Assembly (NCBI GenBank): GCA_964017145.1
Contig: OZ024852.1
Coordinates: 124,001-188,000, forward strand
DNA: 64,000 bases
Source: Agrocybe praecox
Taxonomy: Eukaryota > Basidiomycota > Agaricomycetes > Agaricales > Agrocybaceae
Reading direction: 5' to 3'
The position numbers and the translations under genes are program-made. Below are positions 1 through 11,309 of this stretch, piece by piece; the first letter of the stretch is position 1, and each line of letters opens with the position of its first letter. The notes below the pieces were generated by a model. That model was not told the origin of the DNA. It saw only the letters and a list, made by a program, of their open reading frames with translations, and searched no databases.

Positions 1-1477
1 TATTGCTGAGAGTTAACGCACTCACGACTGGCACCTGTTCTTCCTCCACAGCACTACAGGAGGCTCTGGCAGTGGAAGGGCCTGCGATAGCATTGTAGTC
101 AGGCGGTAACTCTACAACTACGCGCCCATCGGGTTCCATAGTAGTGGACATTTCGCCTCCACCCTGATGGACCATGTACAGGACGGAGGTATCGGGGCAC
201 GTAGGCGGTGAGATGGACGTTGGGGTACTACTTCCATTGGAGGATGCTAGGTGCGAAGATCCTTTTCCGGGTCGATCAGAGGAGGTATACTGATATTGAA
301 AGCTGTGTCCTTGCCAGAATGGTTGAACCGTTGATGCGGGTGGGGAGACGGTCAGGTTGAAGCTATAGCCATTCCGACGAAGTACGCGCCAAACCACAAC
401 GCCAGCAACCATACATACGAACAGAAACGAGCCCCAAATCCCGCCCAGAATCTCAGGGTGGAAGTAAGCAGCATCAAAGTCGAAATCAGTATCCTCCCCG
501 AAAGGAAAAGTATCCGTGACAGTAGCGTACTGAGAGGAAGGGAATGCTGTGATATTTGCGCTCGACGTGCTGTTTTGTACGATGATTCGATCAATGCTTA
601 TCGATGTCGTGTTGGAGATCCTTGGACCCATGAACGTCATCACAAAATCATGTTGACCCGACGAGTTATAAGGTGTTTGTAAAAGTAGTTGTGATCCTAG
701 AGTTTGATTGCTGTATGTCGTATTAAAGCCCACGGTGTCACCTTGAGAATCCATTTGATAGGTCCAAGGCAACGACGAGACGGGGAGGCCGGCAGGAATA
801 GTACCATATATACCCAGTGACTGACCTGCGAAGAAAATGATTGGTGACCCTCCGGGCAATTCGTATGCGCACTTGGTAGAACACTACTCACCGTAGAAAG
901 GAAAGTACAATGGTTCATAAGGGTTACTGAAGCCACGGCCAGGCATGACTTGGTCTGGGTTAGTGTACATAACGTCCACTCCGTCCTCGCGGTTTGGGTC
1001 CGAAGTCATATACCAGATATAATCGAACAACACGTCGGATGACTGAACTCCTAGAAGCAAAGTGTGATTTTTTTCGGAAAGGGTGCCATTGTTGACGCAG
1101 AAGGATCCATCGACTGCACTGTAAATCGGTTGCTGCACGCCATCAACAGAACACGATAATTGACTTGTCGAAGACGGTCCAGGAGCGAATTGCGCACGAA
1201 AGTCCGTTCCTGGCAGTATATAGTGCGTAAAATTCAACAATAAACAGAAACATGAAAGACTTTGGCACATACCAACAAACGAGTAAGATATCCTTCCAAA
1301 CTCCGTAGACGACGCGTTCTGTTTAGAATTTGGTGCTGCGTGCAGTGTCCCGTACGTCGGGCTATAACCATTCGTTATCATAGACGCATTGGCAGTTAAA
1401 AGGCCTTGTAAGGGTGTCCATGCTCCGATGTACTTGTTTTGTGGGTCGGAGTCGTCGACAAACACCCTAGTGGACAT
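1..1477 (-). CDS. Family D single-pass membrane protein with VDD-type ectodomain (D1), C-terminus outside window
   Basis: Three exons are visible on the minus strand: 1477-1273, 1209-892 and 825 to beyond position 1. Both introns have GT-AG ends and phase 1 (GTATGTG donor at 1272, GTGAGT donor at 891). The start is the ATG before STRVFVDDSDPQ, the same opening as the other family D copies. An N-terminal beta-rich region of about 290 residues with several N-x-S/T sites precedes one hydrophobic segment (near residues 300-322, containing GSFLFVCMVAGVVVW). A Ser/Pro-rich tail with a PPDYNA motif follows and stays open to the window edge. The layout suggests a cell-surface protein with its N-terminus outside. 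Agaricomycetes have many uncharacterised proteins of this plan; the ligand is unknown. No signal peptide is evident, which is odd for this topology. Confidence 0.75.
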
Positions 1478-2654
1478 GGACGAGGGGGAAAGGGACGCAA
1501 TCCGACGCAGGAGTCTGGGTCAAGTTAGGACATCATTTACGTTCCCACTGCGCAACAGAGAAGTTAGTTCAAATTATGGCATCGCCCATACTGCGCGGAT
1601 TTTTTAAACCCGGGCGTTTCAATTCGAAATCATTTATTGATTCAGGGTAACCCATGTACGTGAATGATGACTGAATCTAAGAAATTAATATAAAGATATA
1701 GAGAGTACATTAGCTTTCAAGTTATATATGTGTACGTACTACTTACTATGTAGAAAGGAAGGCCCGTAAGCCTGGTATGACTGCGCCATGTTGCTCCTGG
1801 ATCATTTGAGCCCAGGCAACATAATTCGTCGCTCCTATTCAATCATCGTAACCAGGATATGTCCTAATACAAATCTATCATAACTGGTTGCATGTTTCGT
1901 AGCCACTAGTACGAAACGGGAAAATAGTTCGACTATAATACCTTCAAACCTGCTTCCTTCCTTGGAATGGTTCACCTAATCCGTGGACGTTATGTGGCTT
2001 GTCTGATTTCTCCTATGTGGGGGGAATTTTGAAATAGAAGGCCGGATATTTGATACGAGGAATCTTGGGTTTTAGTCACCTTACCGCGTTTTGGTATCTC
2101 AGCTTAACTCCGGTCGAATGGCGATCGGGATATCGGCATTGCTGAATCCTGATTTAGCGGCACATAATGATCTTATCTTATCTCATTCACCCCTCTTCCT
2201 TGTGACGAATCAACAACATCCTCCATGTTCACTGCGCAAAGTCAGCTGGCTCCCTTTTGCATGAATTCAAGTTCCAAAACAACATATTTTCTAACGAGAC
2301 CCAACCGCGTAAAGTGGCCATCTAGTCAAAGAGGGGCGGGGTACTTGTCGCTGAACGGCCGGGCTGTGATCGACGTCGTTGGACGAATCGTACTGGACAC
2401 CCCTCCGTTTCGTCTTCAATGTCGTTGTACATCCATCTTTCTCTACATTTACAGAGGACCTGAAGCGCGAATCAAGTCAATTCTTCACGGATATTGTCCT
2501 GTTGCTGAATCCCATTATTTGCATCCATTCAACATCGCGCCACCCTAAGCGGATATGGGAAGACTAAGAGCCCAAATCCAATTTCACTCTTTTTTTGCTT
2601 ACCCCCACTTTCCTTGTATCCAACCGCTCTCACTTATACACCTACTTCCCAAAA
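1478..2654. other. Intergenic, nothing recognised
   Basis: The region lies between the divergently placed D1 and the D pseudogene. Only short open frames lacking codon-like pattern are present. It probably holds the D1 promoter. Confidence 0.4.
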
Positions 2655-3850
2655 ATGTCGCGCCATATCTTCGTCAACGAATAGACCGGCGCGTGGAATG
2701 TCCTCATCCAACTCGACACGAGCCAAGTATCGAGCACCTCGCGTGGACAGGGATAAGATATCTTATGAATTTACTAGTAAGTGCTTCATCCCCACTCAAT
2801 TTTCTACTCGCCCTTCCCCTACAATCCACTCGCTGACACCAAAAACTCCCATTCACATAGTACTTCAAGTTCGGGTATGGCGATGTACGTAGCTTACAGC
2901 TTCACCGAGTCCGCACAAAACAAAGGTCTCTCAACGCTCGAATTCACAATCGACAACGTCCCCATACAGTTCACACTAACCAAACCCCCAACCACCGCCA
3001 TCCACAGATCTACCCACAGCTACTCATCCAGACGCCCACGCTCTCCTCCGGTGGAAAACATAAAATTTCTCTCGAATTAGTAGGTACCTGGGGCGGTGTA
3101 AAAGTTCACCTTCACATTCGCGCAGTACAGAGTCGTTCATGATAGGAGAATCCGGCTTGAATTTGGCAGTTTTCCCTTCTGGGCCGACGATTATTACCGA
3201 TGGTGCGGATGGCGGGAATGGCGGGACGGGCCGCTCTAGATCTTTCTTCTTCTCCTCTCCTTCAAGTACAGGAACCCGCACGTCATTTATTCCGTCCCGT
3301 CTGGTTCAGGATCGAGCTCGATATCGATATCCGGCACTGCAGCTTCAAATTCAGCCTCGTTCTGTGGCACAAAAACGAAATCGTTACAATCAACTCCGTC
3401 CTCAACATTTTAACTTACTCCAGACCACGACGACACCAGCACAACATCTTCCCCAAACGGCCAGACCTCGCCTGACCATAACTCAAACAAAACGGCTGAC
3501 ATCGCAGGGTCTCGGGTCTTGGAGGGATGGGGATTGAAGGAACCGATACTTCGTCCGTGTGCGGCATATGGATTGGGATAGGGCCATGTATGCGGAAGAG
3601 AAGTGCGAGAGGGAGCAGGAGAGAGGCGGAAAAACGAGGCTGGGTCAAACGCGAATACGAGTACGAATGCTACGAATTGGGGTACAATTACGAGTGTGAG
3701 TGCGAATCAGACGACCGCACAAGTACCAGCGGCGGTGGTTTATCGTGTCCACGAAGGTGGTGGAGAAGCACTGATTGGTACCGGCTCGTTGGCAGAAGGC
3801 CGGTGGGGTCACGGTGACTGCGCATGATAGGGGCGAGAAGAGCTCGATGA
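2655..3850 (+). pseudogene. Decayed family D copy
   Basis: The ATG at 2655 opens with SRHIFVNE, matching the family D start, but an in-frame TAG follows after nine codons. Further along, 2880-3060 encodes a stretch resembling the D ectodomain (LEFTIDNVPIQFTL). Reading then has to shift frame to continue with QLLIQTPTLSSGG, which parallels QLLVQTPQLSSG in D2. Near 3720-3800 a remnant of the cytoplasmic tail (VVYRVHEGGGEALIG) resembles the D1 tail VLYMVHQGGGE. The order of these pieces matches the intact genes, so this is one degenerate copy rather than several small genes. At least one nonsense codon and one frameshift are visible. It lies between D1 and D2. Confidence 0.6.
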
Positions 3851-4106
3851 GCGTACGGGTTTGTTTGTTGATTTGGATCTTTATACAGGACGCAGTGCAT
3901 TGGAGCACGTATTTCATTTCCTCGGAGTTAATATATTTATATTTACATTTCGAACCAGATGTCATTCATGACATGATCATGTTAATTTGGCGCCCACTTG
4001 TTGACGTGGGAAGTAAGATGGTCTGGGTCTAGGTACTGAAAATAAATCGCACATGCGCTTTTTTAATTTGTAGTCCTGACCTGATCGAAATGGACGCAAG
4101 GTACGC

Positions 4107-5615
4107 TTAACCCATCACCGAACTATATACTGGAGGCAAGTCATTCAACGAATATTGGCCCGTTCCTTCTTCTCGAGCCGGAGAACGGTCTACGACACCT
4201 CCAGACCCAACACCATTTGGATACAACATGCTCGGCGCTTGCATTACCATATTACTGGACCCACTGGGAGCCATACGCGGGGAAGGAATTGTCGGCGATA
4301 ATTGTGAGGTAGTGGGTGATCCGAGCTGGGTCTCTTTTGTAAAGCTAATAGTAGTCGGTCGTGCTGATTGGATTGTGGGTTCATGTGCTACTACGAACGC
4401 TTCCACCGTGGCTTGTTCAATCTCCACCCCCTTTTTTCGACGTTTCCTCAGTACGCAGAAGGATGTGACGACAATTAACAGCAATATTACCATGATCCCA
4501 GCCACGGATCCAGCAATAATGGGCACACGCCGTTGATTATGGTGACCGTCCCATGTTAATGTAGTGGGAATGGTAGACAAAGAAGTTAGTGAGGAAGTGC
4601 TTGATATAGAAGCCACACTGGAAGTTGTATTGACAGAAGGTACGGGGGTCAAATGAGTAGATGACGTATGGTTCTGCACAATGATCAAGCTGGGCGACAC
4701 AGCGATTCTGTCAGACTCTGCATCTGTCGGTCCGACCATCATCAAATGAAAGCTGTGCACACCAGACGAGAGCTGCGGGGTCTGGACGAGGAGCTGGCTC
4801 GTTATGAATGTGTTTTCGGGTACTGTGGGGACGCTGACAAAAAGCTCTGCAGGCTGGCTTCCATCGAGAGTGTATGTCATTTTCGAAGGTGGTATCCTCG
4901 AGTCCGAGTTGTTGATAAAGTCGACGTAGACTGCCAAAGAGATTCCTATAATTGATATTTGAGAACAAGAATGACGATATGAAGTCGGAAAAAGGTATAA
5001 ATTACCATTAAATGTAAAGCTTAGCATATCACCAGCCGACCACATGAAGTCTGTCCCCTGCGTATCAAGATGAATAGACTCTTCTACTCCAGGAACGTAC
5101 ATCATATCGAGACCCGCTGTCGAGAATGAACCTGAAGTTGGCCAGTACTCGAACCCGTCGAATAGAACTGGGAATTTATTGTTGGCATGGACGATCACCG
5201 ACACGTTATGCAACCCATCTTTGCCTTGAAACGAGTCGTTGGGCATGCATCCTCCTCGTATTACCACAGTAACCCAATCCGAGCGACCATCGACCGTACA
5301 GGATATTTTCGCCTCGAAGTCGGCGTAAAAGTCGACATAGAAGTCCGATACATTTCCTGGATGCGTTGCCTGTAAACTCAGGTTGACCTTTCCACCTAGG
5401 AGGTAATGGTACTTACCATTGAAGGAATAAGAGACTGTCGACTCCACCGACCCCGAATCCACAACGTGCATGCTTCCATAGAACGGGTTATGATCGTCAT
5501 ACAAAGGCGTATCGTTAGATGGTGGCCCAATAGCAAATCCAGATATAGACCGCCATTTTCCCGTGTACCTCATTTGTGCCTCCGTATCATCGACAAAGAC
5601 CCTCCGGATTGTCAT
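4107..5615 (-). CDS. Family D single-pass membrane protein (D2)
   Basis: The whole span reads as one open frame of 502 codons. Comparison with D1 and D3 instead supports three exons: 5615-5417, 5356-5006 and 4945-4107. Each of the two introns would be exactly 60 nt, GT-AG, phase 1 and free of stops. The spliced product is 462 aa, the same length as spliced D3. It starts TIRRVFVDDTEAQ and has a beta-rich ectodomain with CTVDG and LDMMYVPG motifs and several N-glycosylation sites. A Ser/Thr-rich stalk leads to one TM segment (about residues 324-346, GIMVILLLIVV) followed by CVLRKRRKK, consistent with a cytoplasmic stop-transfer. The tail contains DLPPVYSS. A surface role is inferred from layout. 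Retention of either intron would keep the frame. Confidence 0.8.
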   Translation of the reverse strand: MTIRRVFVDDTEAQMRYTGKWRSISGFAIGPPSNDTPLYDDHNPFYGSMHVVDSGSVESTVSYSFNGKYHYLLGGKVNLSLQATHPGNVSDFYVDFYADFEAKISCTVDGRSDWVTVVIRGGCMPNDSFQGKDGLHNVSVIVHANNKFPVLFDGFEYWPTSGSFSTAGLDMMYVPGVEESIHLDTQGTDFMWSAGDMLSFTFNGNLYLFPTSYRHSCSQISIIGISLAVYVDFINNSDSRIPPSKMTYTLDGSQPAELFVSVPTVPENTFITSQLLVQTPQLSSGVHSFHLMMVGPTDAESDRIAVSPSLIIVQNHTSSTHLTPVPSVNTTSSVASISSTSSLTSLSTIPTTLTWDGHHNQRRVPIIAGSVAGIMVILLLIVVTSFCVLRKRRKKGVEIEQATVEAFVVAHEPTIQSARPTTISFTKETQLGSPTTSQLSPTIPSPRMAPSGSSNMVMQAPSMLYPNGVGSGGVVDRSPAREEGTGQYSLNDLPPVYSSVMG

Positions 5616-5889
5616 GGCCTTGATGCGGAGGGCGTTTACTAGGCGGTGGAAGTTGGAATTAATTGAACAAAGGGCGAAAGTCTCCCTTTAATATTTAATA
5701 GTAGGGACGTACGTTCTTTACGTCACCAAAATTGACGATCCTGAAGCGAAGTTTCACCTAGACAGCATGAGAAGAAGGGATCACATAAGTACATAAGTTT
5801 TATGTCTTTGGGTCGTAGTTGCGCAAAAAGCCCTTTTGATGTGTAAGGTGGTATATACTATCCAAAAATGCAACTCAGGTATGGGATGT

Positions 5890-6230
5890 CTTGAAAAAAC
5901 AGGTGAACGTGGTAACCAAATTAAAAATCAGTGTGTGTGGCGACTCTGAATCGATATGTAAGTCATGCTGGAGCAGTCCAGAATGGCTTGGCTTGGTGAT
6001 AGGGTGGTATACATGCTGGGCTCTGGCACGCCGATGGCGGCATGTAGCGGTCAAGAAACGACCATATTCGGCTACATGTAGTACGATGTGGCAGTACAGT
6101 CGAAAAATTAGATTAGATTACTTAGATCATTTCCGGTTCCTGATCCAGTGCGCCCGGGAACGTCCATCCCACATCTTTGAGACTTTTGACCATCGCATCA
6201 CTAGTCAAATCTTCAAGTTGTGAAACGATG
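5890..6230 (-). repeat. Inverted copy of the C-to-B spacer, with no B gene after it
   Basis: Read on the minus strand, this stretch matches the sequence between C and B in the forward modules (for example 44130-44450). It carries the GATGTGGGATGGACGTTCC box, the TCTAATCTAATC run, the ACCACCCTAT box and the GGTTACCACGTTCACCTG-like leader. The leader ends at about 5890 without a B start codon or exon. It therefore marks the broken end of the inverted first module (A1-C1-spacer). Confidence 0.6.
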
Positions 6231-6360
6231 TGAACCGTTATGAGTTCGGGTGAAGAGGTGAGACGAGGCGGAACCGTCTCGGGGTTCTAAACCTCTAGGA
6301 GATGTGTTGGTAGGTGGTGCAAAGGAAGGAACGATAGAGACGTGGTATGAGTGGCTTAGA
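6231..6360 (+). repeat. Dispersed repeat G, copy 1
   Basis: The sequence is similar to the reverse complement of about 55766-55899, from the TGAACCGTT box to the TATGAGTG box. Copy 2 has a longer open frame; this copy has stops in that frame. Its origin is unknown. Confidence 0.5.
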
Positions 6361-6831
6361 TAGTGGTCAAAACGTAGCGTAGCATGGTTTAATAGCGAGT
6401 GTGAGATAGATTGCATTCGTCACTACTTCTGCTGAGGAGTACAAACGAGTAGGACTACTGTTTTATAGGTAATTCTCCTCGAAGCGATACTCAGGAGGCA
6501 GAATCTGAAATAAAATCGAATGGGGAAGGTTTATCTAGGCGAAAAGGAAATTTCCAAGGGAAATTAAACAAGCGACGGACTACCCCTAAGGATGCTTCGC
6601 TGGAAGAAAATAAAATAAACTAAAAGGGTAATATAAGGATTATGTGGATGTGGTACGATGATAAGGAAAAGGAACAATGAGAGAAAATGAGGGGAAATGA
6701 CTAATTCCGCTAATTATAGAAGACGCATCGAGTGCGTGGGAATGCGCACTTGGGGGGGTGCGCATCGAAACAGTGTGTTTGTGCGATTTCCAGGTGTACG
6801 CGGGGTGCGTACCCTACAGTTGTTCTTTTTT
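6361..6831. other. Non-coding spacer, nothing recognised
   Basis: The stretch is purine-rich on the plus strand with no supported gene. It includes a G-rich run near 6750. Confidence 0.35.
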
Positions 6832-7748
6832 TTAACAGCGCTTTCGTGATCTTATCACAAAGAGACATGAGTCAAACAACATCATCTTGACACTTGTGGC
6901 ATTCAACAAAGCGAGACGAACCTCAAGCAACGCAGAAGTTTCTGTGTTAGTCGTTGTATTATCCAATGAGCCCAAAACCTTCTCATTCGTAAATCGCGCT
7001 GATTGGAACCAGAAGAGCGACGATATTCCCCTATGGAACTGTATGCACGCCCCTGCCAACGCAATCTTCGCTGGTTGACATTGATAGTTATAAACCCTCA
7101 GCAAGACTGCGAATGATCTGCGGGGTGCTCAGTAACCCAAAATGACGCGCGTCCCGCCACTGACGATGCGGCGAGATACGGCTTGCGTTGGAGCAGTCCA
7201 ATCTGGCTCGCGCAGTGGAAGTCTCGTCAGAAGGTATTCTATTATTGGTGACCAGCGTGCACCGCTGACCGTCACCGGCGATTACCGCGACTAGTCTAAT
7301 CTCATACTTGATCTGTATCTAATCTGTGTTGCTATCTAATCCAGTACCGCGTGGCAGGTTGCACTGCCACAGCGTTCGTCTATGTCTATAGGTCCACCCA
7401 AAGTGTCATCGATGGTCTCTGTAAACGCGACGTGGAGCAATTCATCGAACGTCGTGTTCGCGCGAGAAGAGTCCCAGTCGTTGATCAGGGGTAAATCGGC
7501 TCCTTGAGTAGGTTTCTTATTGCTTCGAAGATCCTATTTTGGTGTGCCAGACGTGTGGCTGCAATGTAGAGTACGAAGGTTGGAAGATCGTTAGTTAGGG
7601 GCCTGGCACCCTCTGGTTCGCCTCTTAGGTACGCGACGAGAGCATTGGCTCTTTCTGTGGGATTGGGAGGAGATGATAGTAAGCTCGATTGATAAAAGAA
7701 TGGAATGAAGCGAGACACTTCAAGTTCGAGGCCGATTTAATCAGACAT
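6832..7748 (-). pseudogene. Family C copy C1, broken
   Basis: On the minus strand the ATG at 7748 aligns with the start of C5 (MSHQID) but is followed by TAA at codon 4. The body then reads SRFIPFFYQSSLLSSPPNP and the conserved LTNDLPTFVLYIAATR block. A 1-nt loss in the NLPLINDW region shifts the frame near 7490. A 183-bp insertion (7189-7371) interrupts the codons after DIDER. The downstream part (ARFTNEKVLGSLDN) is still recognisable. The family is unknown to me; it looks globular, with no TM segment, about 250 aa when complete. It lies directly downstream of A1 on the same strand, the same A-to-C order as in the forward modules. Confidence 0.65.
7189..7371. mobile_element. Small non-autonomous element inserted in C1
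   Basis: The insert begins TGGAGCAGTCC and ends TTGCACTGCCACA. The ends are imperfect inverted repeats (TGGAGCAGT against TGTGGCAGT). The 4-bp sequence GCGT is present on both sides (7185-7188 and 7372-7375), and other C copies lack the insert here. It could be a MITE or a small solo LTR, since it starts TG and ends CA. There is no coding capacity. Confidence 0.55.
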
Positions 7749-7863
7749 GTCGGTAAGAAGTTATGTCGCACAGATTTTCAAAGTACTACAACAACAAGCC
7801 GAAGATAATGTATAAGTAATGTAGTATACCAGATCGGAAGGATAGGAAACTTGGAAGGCGTGC

Positions 7864-9359
7864 CTAATGAATAAAGGGGATGATGTTCGCCCACGGAATG
7901 TTCGCCAGCGCCCCTGGAGGTGCATGACGAAGTTCGACGAATGCTAGGATGAGGAGAATGACGCGTGAGATAGTGTATAGAGGAATGGTGAGGAATGTTA
8001 GATACTGCAATACTACGGCCGGGGTGGGATAGTTCCATGATCTCAACTGTCCAGGTTGCTGGGATGAGTCATGTGCATAAAGAAAGACATAGAATACGAT
8101 CCACACAAAAGGGCTTGCAGTAATAATGAGTGACGAACTTCTCCATAGGATTGAGGTCAGAGGCGAAGAAAACAATATCTTGCTGGACCATCCGGCACAA
8201 TGGATGGCCCCGAAAATAGCGGCTAAAGAGAAACTTGCCCATATCATTTGACAGAATGCAAGAAGCGAGTTGGATCCGGCAGAATGGAAAGTTGGGATTG
8301 TCGTAATTGGGTTTCCAGTACAATTGACTATTTCGTATAACCGAAGTGGTATACGTTGAAACATTGACAGGACAATTTTTGGGTCCATAAGATAAGCTCG
8401 TCCTTCGCGATATGTGTTAGTGAAGATCAAATGTGGACGAAATTAATACTGACCTTCACCCTCTTCCCGATAATGCCGGGCAGACCGTCTTTTGGAGACG
8501 TCGATAAGGATTGGAATCTGTGCATTGAAGGGTTTATTCCACCACAAGATATACATGACTAAGCTCAGCACCGCAAGGGCGGCCGTCGCCAGCTCGAGCT
8601 CAGTCAGTACTAGCTTTCCGTCCGACAAACGAGCCACGCATTGTACAATGAACCAAGAGGTTTGTATTAATGCCAAGCCTTTTGCTAACCCGTCGGCTTT
8701 ACTGTGGTCGTTTATACGTGCTTCGGTTATGTCTGAAAGATCAATCTTTCCCGCTCTGTAGAGTTCGACCAGTTTTCCCCAGGAAAGGATGCATTTTTGT
8801 TTCCCGTTCTTGTGCATAACAAAGCCTCCCATCTGGATAAAAAACCCATGTGTTTTGGTCCATCTAAATTTATCTTGCTCAACACGGGGAGCGTTCGTAG
8901 AATGCGTGGGTGGCGAAGAAGAAATCGAAGATATATGAATATTGTGTTGTAAGGCTAGGGCTAAGATAAGGTCACAAGCCAACGACATATGTGGTTTTAC
9001 TTGCCTAAAAACTCCCTTTTCATCCACTGAGCCCCATGCCATTGCCGCATGGCCCAGAAAATAATCAACTCTGGCGTAATAATTGCCCACAACATCAATT
9101 CCACTCGTCGCAATATTTTCTTCAATGAAGAGTCATGAGGACCAGGCATGTTGGGATGAACAGAGACCCATGACGCAGCCAGAATTGTAGCAAGACACGA
9201 CCAGATAATTTCGACGCGCTTGCGAGGACACAAATCGGGTGTATCCGTATCTCTGACAAACAATGAAGGGGATTCGTTGGGGTCAATGGATGAGGCGACA
9301 GGGGCAGCAATCCCTTGACTATATGCGGAAAGGTAGTAAATGATAAGCAGTAGAATCAT
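7864..9359 (-). CDS. Family A multi-pass membrane protein (A1)
   Basis: Three exons on the minus strand: 9359-9005, 8960-8454 and 8402-7864, giving 466 aa. The first intron uses a GC donor (G|GCAAGT) and the last a GTCAGT donor. The N-terminus (MILLLIIYYLSAYSQG) looks like a signal peptide or first TM. The protein then has CPRKRVEIIWSCLATILAASW, a second hydrophobic block ending in WAMRQWHGA, the FRWTKTHGFF and MGGFV motifs, and LTELELATAALAVLS-LWWNKPFN. The last exon has three more TM segments and the conserved ending ANIPWAN-IPFIH. About eight hydrophobic segments are visible. Uncharacterised proteins of this type are common in Agaricomycetes; no biochemical role is known to me. This copy is inverted relative to A2-A7 and has a shorter exon 2 linker. 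Confidence 0.8.
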
Positions 9360-9500
9360 CTTCCAATGTTGATTTGCGGGTAGTAGGAGGAACGACTGAT
9401 GTTGAATGAAGTATGCCCCCTTCCACCTCGTCAATCAGTTATAAACAATTTGAGGCATTGTTATTCCGTGGCTGAGATAAATTTGCGTTTTTAGGGCCTT
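9360..9500 (-). promoter_or_regulatory. Conserved 5' block of family A (A1)
   Basis: The block shared by all A genes lies here on the minus strand: AATTTATCTCAGCCACG, a TTTATAACTGA TATA-like box, and GGTGGAAGGGGGCATACTTC about 40 nt before the ATG. Strong conservation between paralogs is seen; the promoter role is inferred. Confidence 0.45.
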
Positions 9501-10025
9501 TCTCGGCGGAAGGAGCAGATTAGAACAGCGTCAGGTGGTAGCAATAAAGGAATAAAGCGCCCACAAAGCGCTCGTCTAATTTAGAATTGAACACGTTTTT
9601 TCAAAGCATCGCTTTTACTGCGGCGGCGGCTTGTCTGCATGTCCGCCACCCAAGCTGATTTTCTTTCTGTCTTGAGTTTTCTCTGTTTTCACCATTCTTC
9701 TGTGTCTATCACTATATAAGTTTGGCAATTGCAAAACCGTCGCCCGCCATCCTAGAGTCTCCTCTGCCTTGCCCCTGTGTTCGGCTTGTTCGAAGATATT
9801 CTCTAGACCATCAAGATCAAGAACCCAAGGCAAGTGGAAAGGAGCAACATAACGATCTGGGAAACGAAGGGCCAAGAAGAACCGTCATTTTCTCGCAAGA
9901 ACCGTCCCTTTCACGTATGGCTTCACTGTATGTCATACCTTGAACATGTGCATCAACGGCCGCCAGTCTAGTCACCGTGCACTATCCTCAGATAATGAAA
10001 ATGTATAATTAGGACGGCACACCAT
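9501..10025 (-). repeat. Upstream block F, copy 1 (inverted)
   Basis: This is the same sequence found before A5, A6 and A7, from the CCGTCCTAATTATACA box to the GCCGCCGCCGCAG run. An open frame on the minus strand (9875-9615) contains ENIFEQAEHRGKAEETLG, which recurs in the other copies. It may be a decayed gene fragment or conserved upstream DNA. Confidence 0.45.
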
Positions 10026-10425
10026 TTGCCCGAGTCGACGTCTTCTGTAATGTCTAACCAATACATGTACTGACTGCGTGTACTTTTAGTTCCGGAACAT
10101 GTCTAAGTCCTTGTGGTAAAAAAAGAAAGTAGGAAGAGAGAGTAGGGAAGAAGGGAAAGAAGGGAAAAAAGAGCATCCAGTGAGATCCAATGGACCCCCA
10201 CCTCCAAACTCGAGACTGGAGGGTTCGTGTTCATATGTATTCACATCGCATCACGACGAAGAAATGAATGTGATGAAATGAAAGGCAAGAACGAACGAAC
10301 GAATGAACATCGATAAGCATCGATAAATTTGGAGAAAAGAGAAAAGGTGAACAGAAGAGGAAAGAGAACCCCTTGTCCAAATCCACCTCTCCCCGACATT
10401 CCACCGTCTCAAATCCGTCTCGCTT

Positions 10426-10497
10426 CACATCATATCACATCACATCCCTTCTTCACATCACATCACATCTCATCTCATCCCATCCCATCCTCTCTTC
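10426..10497. repeat. CATCA/CATCC/CATCT pentamer array
   Basis: Imperfect 5-nt repeats (CATCA, CATCT, CATCC) cover about 70 bp in the spacer. Confidence 0.7.
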
Positions 10498-11270
10498 TCG
10501 TTCGCTCCCTCTTCAGAGAGAGAAAGAACAGAAAGGATTGTTTCCGAGAACATGAAATTAAACCAGTTGAAAAGGAAGAAAAAACAAACTCGCCAACTCA
10601 TACCAACCCCTAACCCTAGCCAAATAGCTGAACTGGCCAACTCCCACCTCTGCAAAAGAGAGGTGAGGGGGCAGAAGAGGGTCGGGGGTCACCAGTCACC
10701 GGTAAGGCCTAAAGCTAATCAGGTAATGAACAGAACGAACGAGTTATGCTTGTTTAACCGCTTAAAAATAACGCGCGCTTGGTGATGCTTCTTTCAGAGT
10801 CCGATTGAGTTCCGCTTGATGGCCGTCGGAGCTTAGGAAAACTCAAATCATGACAAATGACCATGCATGAGTAAGTAATCACCACCGTAACGAACTGGTC
10901 GCGAGTCTACCTTCGTTCCTCAGCCCGGGTCTCGTAAAGAAGAAAACACAGAGATATGTATGTATCACCCTACACTTCTCCTTCTGGTACGGTACTTACT
11001 ACTCTCTTTTCTGCTATTCAAAGCAGTCCACTTGGCACGTACGCGTAAATATTTTAAAGTCATATAATATAAGTACACGACTTTTTACCTGCCCGGCTGG
11101 CCAAGGTCGTTTGTGCTCGTTGCCGAACTCTCGGAAGTAAGTAAGTAAATACTTACATAGTCCAATGTCAGCTCAGCTCAACTCCATTCCGAATCCTGGT
11201 ATTTATACGACCAAGTACTACACCGTGTATCCACCATCCAATCGAGATGTCGACGATCAGTCCCTGTTGG

Positions 11271-11309
11271 TTGTTATTGTTATTGTTATTGTTATTACTA
11301 TTACTATTG
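11271..11309. repeat. TTGTTA/TTACTA microsatellite
   Basis: A hexamer-like TTGTTA run grades into TTACTA units. Confidence 0.75.

Noticed and set aside
9615..9943. Block F as a confirmed protein-coding gene
   Set aside because: No clear start context, frames vary in length between copies and the block is mostly conserved as DNA. Kept as a repeat with a note.
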